A DNA stretch of 64,000 nt from UBA4736 sp002404015 (lineage in GTDB: Bacteria > Chloroflexota > Dormibacteria > Dormibacterales > Dormibacteraceae), in the NCBI GenBank assembly GCA_036747295.1, contig DAIOCN010000006.1, positions 47,408 through 111,407 of the forward strand, read 5' to 3'. Within the stretch, counting starts at the first letter, position 1, and each line of letters begins with the position of its first letter. The translations under genes and the position numbers were made by a program. Shown in pieces: positions 26,680 through 34,240 of this stretch. Below the pieces are notes generated by a model. That model was not told where the DNA came from. It made no database searches and worked only from the letters and a program-made list of their open reading frames with translations.

Positions 26680-28857
26680 ATGGAGGGAAATCCGAGGTCA
26701 CTGAGCGCCCCTGGGTCGGCCGCACCTGGCATACGTCTCAGCACGGTCGTGGTCGCGCTGAGCGCGGTACTGGGCGCACTGTTGGTCTCCGCGCCGGCAG
26801 CGATGGCGCAGGGCAATCCCGGTCCCCGGCACGCCCTGTCGGTTCTCCGGACCGGCGCGGCGGCCCGCCCCGCGACAGCGGCCGGCCCCACCGCAGCGGC
26901 TGCGGCCATCCCGATGGCCTACGGTGGCGGCCCGGTTATGACCGATCCCAGGGTCTATCTCAGCTTCTGGGGGCCCGACTGGGGCTCCGGCTTCAGTTCC
27001 GGTGGCTACACCAGCGCCCAGGCGCAGGCCTACCTGACCGGCTACTTCACGGGCGTCGGCGGCACGCCCTCTCTCGATTCGGTGAAGGAGTATTGCCAGG
27101 GAATCGCGACGGGCTCGACGAGCTGTCCCACGGGTGCCCCGGTCGGCGGCAACCCGGCTGGCCTGTTGCACGGGACCTGGGCCGATCCCACGCCGATCCC
27201 CACCACGCCTACCGACCCCGACGTGCAGGCAGCCGCCCGCCGCGCCTTCTCGCACTGGGGTGACACCAGCGGTGTGTACGTCGTGGTGGCGCCCAGCCAG
27301 CACTCTGAGACTGGCTTCGGGACCAACTGGTGCGCGTGGCACTCGGGCGACGTCGTGGCCGGCCGCCAATTCGCGTACGCCTACCTGCCCTACATCCCCG
27401 ATGCCGGCACCGCCTGCGGCGCCAACTACGTGAACCCCACCAACGACGGGTTCGGCCACGGCTACTTCGACGGCTACTCGATCGTCGCCAGCCACGAGTA
27501 CGCCGAGTCGGTTACGGATCCGTTTCCGAACAGCGGCTGGATCGACGCCAGCGGCAACGAGAACGGCGACAAGTGCGCCTGGGGATTGGGCAGCGCGAAC
27601 GGCGGCTCCGGCTCGCAGAACATCAGCGCCGGCAGCCAGACGTACGCAGTGCAGGCCCTGTGGAGCAACCGCTCCGCCACCTGCGTGCTCTCTGACGCCG
27701 CGCCGGTTCCCCTTGTCCCGGGTCCCTATGTGCCGCTGTCGGCGCCGCTTCGCATCTTTGATACCCGCTACGGCCGCGGCGGCCACCCCGGCCGACTCGG
27801 ACCTAATGAGACCGCCTCGGTCCAGGTTGCCGGATTCGGGGCGGACGGAATCGGCGTCCCCAGCTCCGGTCTCGGAGCCGCGGTCGTCAACGTGACCGTT
27901 ACCGCCGCCAGCGCCGGCAGCTATCTCACCCTGTTTCCCAAGGGCGGCTCGGTGCCTACGGCATCGAACTTGAACTTCGGACCGGACCGCCAGCTCGCCA
28001 ACCTCGCGACGGTCGCGCTCTCGGCAGACGGCTATCTCAGCGTCTACAACAGGCTTGGCACGGTGGACGTGATCCTGGACCTGGAGGGCTACTTCACGAC
28101 GGCCTCCAACCCGGCTCACGCGGGCCTCTTCAATCCGCTCTCTGCCCCGACCCGGATTCTGGACACGCGCCTGAGCGGTGGCCGCCTCGGCTCCGGGTCG
28201 TCGATCCATCTCCAAGTGACCGGCGGGGCTTCGGGGGTGCCGGCAGCCAGCGAAGCGGTGGCGCTTAACCTGACCGCGGTCTGCAGCACCTCCGAGAGCT
28301 ATCTGGCGGTCCTGCCCCAGGACGACCCCCAGCTGAGCGATCCGATGTTCTCGAACGTCAACTTTCCGGCGTGCACCAACACACCCAACCGCGCGTTCGC
28401 CAGGCTCAGCCCGACGGGCGGGATCACCATCTTCAACTCGGTCGGCACCGTGGACGTCGTGGTCGACCTGACCGGCTGGTTCACCGATGCCAGCAACGCC
28501 AACGCCACCGGCTACAACTTCACCGCACTGCCCCCGACGCGGCTTCTAGATACCCGCTCCGGAGCCGGCCCCGTCGGCGCCCAGACGGCGATCACAGTGA
28601 CCATCCCCTACCCGTTGGCGACCGCGGTGCTCATCAACGTGACCGGCGTTGCGCCGACCGCAGCGACGGTCCTGACCGTCTACCCCCGAAGCACGATTGG
28701 AGCGGCGCCACCGAGCACCTCCGACCTCAACGTCAACCCGGGCGCCAACGTGGCCAACCTATGCCTGCCCGCGGTGGGCACCGGCCAGATGGTCGAGGTC
28801 TGGAACGACAGCGGCCTGGCGAACGTCGTCGTGGATCTGGCGGGCTACTTCAGCTAG
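26680..28857 (+). CDS. secreted protein A: EXORDIUM-like domain plus module triplet
   Basis: A ~725-residue exported protein. A signal peptide ends near PAAMAQG. Residues ~85-335 resemble plant EXORDIUM/phosphate-induced proteins and their bacterial relatives: GGPVMTDPRVYLSFWG, then SHEYAESVTDP (His272) and an NGDKCAWG segment. The HExxE-like motif hints at metal binding or proteolysis, unproven. Residues ~347-725 are three tandem modules, each with LDTR or FDTR, an LNVT-type strand and a terminal DVVVDLxGYF. ATG 26680 follows a -10-like TATGCA; ATG 26656 is the alternative. First of four tandem relatives. Confidence 0.82.
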   Translation: MEGNPRSLSAPGSAAPGIRLSTVVVALSAVLGALLVSAPAAMAQGNPGPRHALSVLRTGAAARPATAAGPTAAAAAIPMAYGGGPVMTDPRVYLSFWGPDWGSGFSSGGYTSAQAQAYLTGYFTGVGGTPSLDSVKEYCQGIATGSTSCPTGAPVGGNPAGLLHGTWADPTPIPTTPTDPDVQAAARRAFSHWGDTSGVYVVVAPSQHSETGFGTNWCAWHSGDVVAGRQFAYAYLPYIPDAGTACGANYVNPTNDGFGHGYFDGYSIVASHEYAESVTDPFPNSGWIDASGNENGDKCAWGLGSANGGSGSQNISAGSQTYAVQALWSNRSATCVLSDAAPVPLVPGPYVPLSAPLRIFDTRYGRGGHPGRLGPNETASVQVAGFGADGIGVPSSGLGAAVVNVTVTAASAGSYLTLFPKGGSVPTASNLNFGPDRQLANLATVALSADGYLSVYNRLGTVDVILDLEGYFTTASNPAHAGLFNPLSAPTRILDTRLSGGRLGSGSSIHLQVTGGASGVPAASEAVALNLTAVCSTSESYLAVLPQDDPQLSDPMFSNVNFPACTNTPNRAFARLSPTGGITIFNSVGTVDVVVDLTGWFTDASNANATGYNFTALPPTRLLDTRSGAGPVGAQTAITVTIPYPLATAVLINVTGVAPTAATVLTVYPRSTIGAAPPSTSDLNVNPGANVANLCLPAVGTGQMVEVWNDSGLANVVVDLAGYFS
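27718..28854 (+). repeat. module triplet of protein A
   Basis: Three homologous coding repeats of about 390-400 bases. The DTR codons fall at 27760, 28161 and 28549. Each module runs from an LxxPxRhhDTR start to a (D/N)VVVDLxG(Y/W)F end. Module 2 has a distinct insert (LPQDDP) also found in module 2 of protein B. Confidence 0.9.
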
Positions 28858-28891
28858 CGATGCGGCGGCCGCGAGCGCGCTGGCCCGCGCC

Positions 28892-31354
28892 GTGAGGGTC
28901 AAGGGTGTCTTTGCTCTCGCCGTGGCCTGCTGTCTGGCTGCGGTAGCCGTCGTCGTGCCGCCGCCGCTCCGGCCAGCGGCTGCGGCCGGCCGCGCCCTGC
29001 CGGCGGACCGGCTGCACTTCGGCGTCGCGAATGGTCCCGACCGCCTGGGCTGGATGTCGGCCAGCGGGGTCCCCTGGCGCTACCGGTACACCTATCTGGC
29101 GGGTGGGGTGAACACCAGCGCGCCCTGGCCTACCTGGCAGGACCCGGCGCTCCCGCCCGGCCAGTACGCGCTCGACTATATGAGGAACAGCGCGGCGCAC
29201 GGCTACATGCCTGTCTTCCCCTACTACCAGCTCCTTCAGTCGCTTTCCTCGTCGGACACGACCGGCCAGGGTGAATCCGCCCGCGATCTCGCACACCTCA
29301 ACGATGCCGCGCTGATGAGGGCCTACTACCAGGACTTCCAGCTGCTGATGCAGAAGGCCGGGCAGTACGGAGGCGAGGTCGTGGTGGACGTGGAGCCGGA
29401 CCTCTGGGGTTACCTGGAGCAGCAAGCCGCCGGAGGGCCGGCGTCCAACCTGGCGGCTGCCGTTGGCTCGACTGGCTACGGCCTCGCCGCGGCCCTGCCG
29501 AACAGCGCCCAGGGATTCGCCTGGACGCTGCTGCGGATCCGCGACACCTACGCCCCCAACGCCCTGCTCGCGATCCACGCCTCGCTGTGGTCGAGCGGCA
29601 TCGACCTCGGGTCCAGCACTGACCCCGCGATCGATGCCCGGGTTGAGGCAGGCAAGACCGCCTCGTTCCTGGGATCGGCCGGTCTCGCGGGCAATCCCTA
29701 CGGCAGCACCTGGGACCTCGTCTTCAACGACGTCGACGATCATGACGCCGGCTGGTGGGAGGCGCAGGGCGCCGACAACCAGTGGTTCTCCCACTGGTGG
29801 GACCCGACCAACACCCGGTTCCCCAACTTCAGCCGCTATGTCGCCTGGGTGGCCGAGCTGCACGCGCGGACCGCCCGGCCCGAGGTCGCGTGGCAGGTGC
29901 CCATCGGCAACCAGTACTACCTCACCATGAACAACACCTGCGGCCACTACCAGGACAACATCGCCGCCTACTTCATCTCCCACGCGGCCGACCTCTACCA
30001 GGCCGGCCTGGTAGCCGTCCTTTTCGGCGCCGGCAACGGCTGCCAGACGACCAACGAGGACAGCCAGAACGACGGGGTGACCAACAACGGCGGCGTCCCG
30101 ACGAGCGATGCCCTGGGTGCCTGCACCGCCTGCAACACCCACAGCCCGGTCGCGGCCGACGACGACGGGGGCTACCTGCGGACCTTCGTCGGCCAGTACT
30201 ATGCGACCCCGCCCCCCGCACCCTCGACCGGGCCGTACTCGGCGCTCCCGACGCCGGTCCGGATCCTGGACACGCGAACCGCGACCGGCGGCCACCCCTA
30301 CCGGATGAGCCAGGGCGAGGACTTCAGCCTCCCCATCGTCACGCACCTGCCTCCGGGCGCCGCGGCGGGCGCCGCCGTGCTGAATGCCACCGTCACCGGC
30401 GCCAGCACCGGCAGCCTGCTGACCATCTTTCCGCAGGGCACGCTGCGGCCGCTCGTGTCCAACATCAACTTTTCACCTGGCGAGCAACGGGCCAATCTGG
30501 TGATCGTGCGGCTCGGCTCCGGCGGCGGCGTCACGGTGCACAACGACAGCGGCTCCGTCGACGTGGTGCTCGACCTGGTGGGCTACTTCCAGGACAGCCC
30601 CGGATCGCACAGCGGACTGTTCAATCCTCTGAGCGCCCCCGCGCGTGTCCTTGACACCCGGACGGCCCAGGGCGCCCACGCCTTCCGGCTGGGGCCCCAG
30701 TCATCGCTCCACCTCAGCCTGGCCGGGACGAACGGCATCCCGAACACCGGCGCCGGCGCCGTCAGCTTCAACCTGACGGCGATCGACGGAACCTCCGCCA
30801 GCTATCTCTCCGTGCTTCCCCAGGACGGTCCCCAGGGGTCAGATCCGGCGTTCTCCAACGTCAACTTCCCGCCTCATGTCAACGTCCCGAACCGCGTGAT
30901 CTCAACGCTGAGCCCGGCTGGCGCGGTCACGCTGTTCAACTCGGGTGGTTGGGTCGACGTGGCTGTGGACGTCACCGGCTGGTTCACCGATTCCAGCAAC
31001 CCGTCGGCAACGGGCTACAACTTCACCTCGGTGTCCCCGGCCCGGATCTTCGACAGCCGCACAGGGCACGGCGCCCTCCCGCCCCACTCCTGGGTGGCGG
31101 TTGCCCTCCCCAATCCGGCCGCTGCCGCCGTCCTGAATGTCACCGGGGTCGCGCCCTCGGCCGCCACGTTCCTTACGGTCTACGCGAGCACCCCAACCGA
31201 GATCCCGCCGCCCACATCCGATCTCAACCTGCCCCCCGGCCCCAACATCGCCAACCTCTGCCTGCCGGGCACCGGCCCGGATGGCAAGGTCGCCATCTGG
31301 AACGACTCCGGCTATTCCGACGTGGTCGTGGATCTGGCCGGCTACTTCAGCTGA
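28892..31354 (+). CDS. secreted protein B: putative barrel hydrolase plus module triplet
   Basis: An 820-residue exported protein. GTG at 28892 gives MRVKGVFALAVACCLAAVAV, a clear signal peptide; the longer frame upstream runs through protein A in another frame. Residues ~45-440 look like a (beta/alpha)8 glycoside-hydrolase-type domain: LHFGVANGP, a strand-end VVVDVEPDLWGYL with possible catalytic Asp/Glu, DLVFNDVDDHDAGWW and WQVPIGNQYYLTMNN. I cannot name its family. Residues ~446-820 are the module triplet, closest to that of protein A. It follows A by 34 bases and is probably co-transcribed. Confidence 0.82.
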   Translation: MRVKGVFALAVACCLAAVAVVVPPPLRPAAAAGRALPADRLHFGVANGPDRLGWMSASGVPWRYRYTYLAGGVNTSAPWPTWQDPALPPGQYALDYMRNSAAHGYMPVFPYYQLLQSLSSSDTTGQGESARDLAHLNDAALMRAYYQDFQLLMQKAGQYGGEVVVDVEPDLWGYLEQQAAGGPASNLAAAVGSTGYGLAAALPNSAQGFAWTLLRIRDTYAPNALLAIHASLWSSGIDLGSSTDPAIDARVEAGKTASFLGSAGLAGNPYGSTWDLVFNDVDDHDAGWWEAQGADNQWFSHWWDPTNTRFPNFSRYVAWVAELHARTARPEVAWQVPIGNQYYLTMNNTCGHYQDNIAAYFISHAADLYQAGLVAVLFGAGNGCQTTNEDSQNDGVTNNGGVPTSDALGACTACNTHSPVAADDDGGYLRTFVGQYYATPPPAPSTGPYSALPTPVRILDTRTATGGHPYRMSQGEDFSLPIVTHLPPGAAAGAAVLNATVTGASTGSLLTIFPQGTLRPLVSNINFSPGEQRANLVIVRLGSGGGVTVHNDSGSVDVVLDLVGYFQDSPGSHSGLFNPLSAPARVLDTRTAQGAHAFRLGPQSSLHLSLAGTNGIPNTGAGAVSFNLTAIDGTSASYLSVLPQDGPQGSDPAFSNVNFPPHVNVPNRVISTLSPAGAVTLFNSGGWVDVAVDVTGWFTDSSNPSATGYNFTSVSPARIFDSRTGHGALPPHSWVAVALPNPAAAAVLNVTGVAPSAATFLTVYASTPTEIPPPTSDLNLPPGPNIANLCLPGTGPDGKVAIWNDSGYSDVVVDLAGYFS
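30228..31351 (+). repeat. module triplet of protein B
   Basis: Three repeats with DTR/DSR codons at 30269, 30653 and 31052. Each module resembles the module at the same position in protein A more than its own neighbours: GLFNPLSAP opens module 2 in both, and GYNFT opens module 3 in both. This indicates block duplication. Confidence 0.9.
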
Positions 31355-31382
31355 GAACCGGCCGACCCGGCCCGGAACCAAT

Positions 31383-31412
31383 TTGACTCGTCCGCCGTTA
31401 CCGGGCTACAGT
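31383..31412 (+). promoter_or_regulatory. promoter for GH18-like secreted protein C
   Basis: TTGACT at 31383-31388 and TACAGT at 31407-31412 are separated by 18 bases, close to the sigma70 consensus. The predicted transcript starts near 31419, so the ATG at 31435 is the start codon and the in-frame GTG at 31411 falls inside the -10. Confidence 0.65.
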
Positions 31413-31434
31413 GCCCCAAGCGTTTCCCCACTCG

Positions 31435-34230
31435 ATGTCCCAGCATTCATCCCTGCAGCTCCTGGCGGCGGTCGCCATTGTCACTGCCATAGTGGCGGCG
31501 ACGGCTGTGCCCGCCGCGGCCGCCAGCCCTGGCGTCGCGCCGGCCGCCCAAGACCAGGCCCGAGCCACCCCCGCCATGCGGGCTCTCGGGGACCAGGTCG
31601 CAGCCGCCCCAGTGGCGGGCCTCCAGCCGTTCCGACCGGCTAGTGGACTCGCCCGCCCCAACGGGGCGAGCCCCGCCCATCCCCGCCGCGAAGTGTTCGG
31701 GTTTGCCGATGGCGCCAACCTGGAAACGAGCAACGGCATCCACTCCTGGAACTTCTCCCTTCTCTCGACCGTCGCCTTCTTCGGACTCCACGTCAACGCA
31801 GCCGACGGCACCTTCGCGCAGGACGGCGGCTGGAACCACTGGAACTCGGCCGACCTGACCGATCTCCTGAACACGGCCCACGGGAACGGCGTGAGCGTCG
31901 TCCTGACGATCATCTACCAGGACACCGGGTCCGGTATGTGCACCGCCCTTGAGCACCGCACCCAGACCGCCATCTCCACGGTCCAGCAGATTCTCGCCAA
32001 GGGCGTGGACGGCGTCAACGTGGACTACGAGGGGTATAACGCGGCCTGCGGCCCGACGAACAACCGGGCCCTGGTGACGGCACTGGTCTACGAGATCAGG
32101 CAGCGCATGGTCAGCCAGAACGTGCCGACCGCTCAGCGTTACATCACCGTCGACACTTACGCCAGCTCGGCCGCTGATTCCGGGGGCTTCTTCGACATCC
32201 CCAACCTCGGCACCTGGAGCGACGCCTTCTTCGTGATGGCGTATGCGCTGGAGATGTCGAACGCGGGCACGTCGGTCTGCTCGACCTGCCTGGGCCCGAC
32301 CTCCCCGCTCACCGGTTACCACTGGAACGACACCGACACCGCCTCCCAGTACGCGGCGGTGGCCGGGCCCACCAAGACCATCCTCGGCCTCCCCTACTAC
32401 GGGGTGAAGGGCTGCGTCACGTCCGCGCCCGCGTCGACCCCAGCCAACGCCCAGATCGTGGGGGGCTTCTCCAGCGGCGGCACCTATGCGTCCGAGAGCT
32501 ACCTCGGCATCGCCGCCGACATCAGAGACCCCAACCTGCAGCCCATGTACCTGCACCGCGACCAGGTGGACGGTCCTGGGCAGGAGATGCGGGCTGACTT
32601 CTACAGCCCTCCCGCCTACGCCAACTGCAACCGGCAGATGTACTGGGACGACGCGACCTCGCTGAGCGCCAAGTACGACCTCGTGAACCGGGACAACCTG
32701 CGTGGCGCCGGCCTCTGGACCCTGAACTACGGTGGGGGCGCCCCCGAGCTCTGGAACCAGCTGGCCATCCACTTCGCGCTCATCCCTGGCACCCCCACCG
32801 GGCTCACGACGTGTCCGGCCAAAGGCTCGGCCGGGCTGAGCTGGACGCCGCCCGCCTCCGCCAGCCCGATCACCAGCTACACGATCCGGGCCAACCCGGG
32901 ACCAGTCACGGCGACCGTACCGGGCAACGCCTACTACACGAGTCTGGACGGGCTCAGCGACGGCACGGCGTACAGCTTCACCGTGACCGCCAGCGACGCC
33001 TATGGCGCCGGCCCCACGTCGGCGGCCTCCGGCGCCACGACCCCGGCACCCGCACTCGGCGCCTGGCCCGGCCGGCTGCACGCGCTGACGCCGACACGGA
33101 TCCTTGACACTCGGAACTCCACCGGCGGCCATCCGGGCCAGCTGGGACCTGGTCAGACCCTTGTCCTGAGCGTGGTCGGGCAGGGTTCAGTGCCCAGCAC
33201 GGGCGTCACGGCGGTCAGCCTCAACATCACCGAGACGAACCCCTCCCAGGCCGGGTACCTGACCGTTTACCCCAACGGGACCTGCCGGCCCACTACCTCG
33301 AACCTCAACTTCGGACCCTGGCAGACGGCTGCCAACCTGGTCCCGGCCTCGCTGGGCGGTGACGGCAAGGTCGCCATCTACAATGCCGGCAGCGCCGGCG
33401 TGGACGTAATCGCAGACGTGTCGGCCTGGTTCGGCGCATCCGCCGACACGGGCGCCGAGGGTCACTACCACGCCGTGACACCGGACCGCGTCCTGGACAC
33501 CCGGGGCAGCATCGGCGGCCATAACGGGCAGTTGGGACCCGGTCAGACGCTGACGCTGCAGGTCAACGGCCCCGGGCCGTTGAGCTCGGTACCCGCCTCC
33601 CAGATCTCCGCGGTCGCGCTCAACCTGACAACCACCAATGGCAGCTCGCAGAGCTACCTGGCCGTGACCCCGACGCCTCCGAGCGGCGCGCCGGCCGTCT
33701 CCAATCTCAACTTCATGCCCTGGCAGACGGTCGCCAACCGCGTGATCGTCCCGGTCAACGCGGCCGGGCAGGTAACTGTCTACAACTCCCAGGGCTGGAC
33801 CGATGTCATCGTCGACGCAGCCGGCTGGTTCAGCAGCGCCAGCACCGTCATCTCCCCCACTGGCACCTACACGGCGCTGCCGCCGATCCGCCTCGTGGAC
33901 ACCAGGTACGGCCTAGGAGCCCCCGCCGCCCCGCTGGGCGCTGGCCAAGTCATCACCGTCCCGGTCGCCGGGCACCTCGGCGTACCCGGCAGCGGAGCGA
34001 CCGCGGTGGTGATCAATCTAACCGCGGTGGCACCGACCAGCCAGAGCTACCTGGCGGTGACACCGGCAGCGCCCGCCGGCGCCCCGCGCACGTCTGACGT
34101 GAGCTTCATGGCCGGCCAGAACGTGCCCAACCTCGTGGTCGCGACGGTCGGTTCGGATGGCGCCATCAGCGTCTACAACTCGCAAGGTTCAGCCGACGTT
34201 CTCGTTGACATTCTTGGCTGGTACAGCTAG
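31435..34230 (+). CDS. secreted protein C: GH18-like glycosidase, FnIII, module triplet
   Basis: A 931-residue exported protein with signal peptide LLAAVAIVTAIVAATAVPAAA. Residues ~85-455 are a GH18-type barrel: GVDGVNVDYEGYN gives the DGxxxDxE signature with catalytic Glu199, and ADGTFAQDGGW and FFVMAYALEMSN match other barrel strands. Chitinase or peptidoglycan/spore-cortex-type glycosidase are the options. A FnIII-like domain follows (residues ~460-545), then the triplet to the C-terminus. Start set by the promoter just upstream. Expected site of action is the cell envelope. Confidence 0.88.
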   Translation: MSQHSSLQLLAAVAIVTAIVAATAVPAAAASPGVAPAAQDQARATPAMRALGDQVAAAPVAGLQPFRPASGLARPNGASPAHPRREVFGFADGANLETSNGIHSWNFSLLSTVAFFGLHVNAADGTFAQDGGWNHWNSADLTDLLNTAHGNGVSVVLTIIYQDTGSGMCTALEHRTQTAISTVQQILAKGVDGVNVDYEGYNAACGPTNNRALVTALVYEIRQRMVSQNVPTAQRYITVDTYASSAADSGGFFDIPNLGTWSDAFFVMAYALEMSNAGTSVCSTCLGPTSPLTGYHWNDTDTASQYAAVAGPTKTILGLPYYGVKGCVTSAPASTPANAQIVGGFSSGGTYASESYLGIAADIRDPNLQPMYLHRDQVDGPGQEMRADFYSPPAYANCNRQMYWDDATSLSAKYDLVNRDNLRGAGLWTLNYGGGAPELWNQLAIHFALIPGTPTGLTTCPAKGSAGLSWTPPASASPITSYTIRANPGPVTATVPGNAYYTSLDGLSDGTAYSFTVTASDAYGAGPTSAASGATTPAPALGAWPGRLHALTPTRILDTRNSTGGHPGQLGPGQTLVLSVVGQGSVPSTGVTAVSLNITETNPSQAGYLTVYPNGTCRPTTSNLNFGPWQTAANLVPASLGGDGKVAIYNAGSAGVDVIADVSAWFGASADTGAEGHYHAVTPDRVLDTRGSIGGHNGQLGPGQTLTLQVNGPGPLSSVPASQISAVALNLTTTNGSSQSYLAVTPTPPSGAPAVSNLNFMPWQTVANRVIVPVNAAGQVTVYNSQGWTDVIVDAAGWFSSASTVISPTGTYTALPPIRLVDTRYGLGAPAAPLGAGQVITVPVAGHLGVPGSGATAVVINLTAVAPTSQSYLAVTPAAPAGAPRTSDVSFMAGQNVPNLVVATVGSDGAISVYNSQGSADVLVDILGWYS
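33064..34227 (+). repeat. module triplet of protein C
   Basis: Three repeats with DTR codons at 33106, 33496 and 33898. Signature segments are TSNLNFGPWQT, VSNLNFMPWQT and TSDVSFMAGQN. The last module ends in DILGWYS, as in protein D. Confidence 0.9.
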
Positions 34231-34233
34231 GAA
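34205..34233 (+). promoter_or_regulatory. candidate promoter for M23 protein D
   Basis: A perfect TTGACA (34205-34210), 17-base spacer and TAGGAA (34228-34233), preceded by GC. The -35 lies within the last codons of protein C. A transcript starting seven bases on would begin at the CTG of protein D. Confidence 0.4.
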
Positions 34234-34240
34234 CGGACCC

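Noticed and set aside
26698..28215. Long minus-strand open frame opposite protein A
   Set aside because: GC-rich shadow of a real secreted-protein gene; low-complexity Arg/Gly/Ala translation, no motifs. The same holds for similar frames at 28850-30346, 31447-33132 and 34166-35779.
31411..31434. GTG 31411 as start of protein C
   Set aside because: It falls inside the -10 box of a good promoter, and the ATG at 31435 begins the signal peptide.
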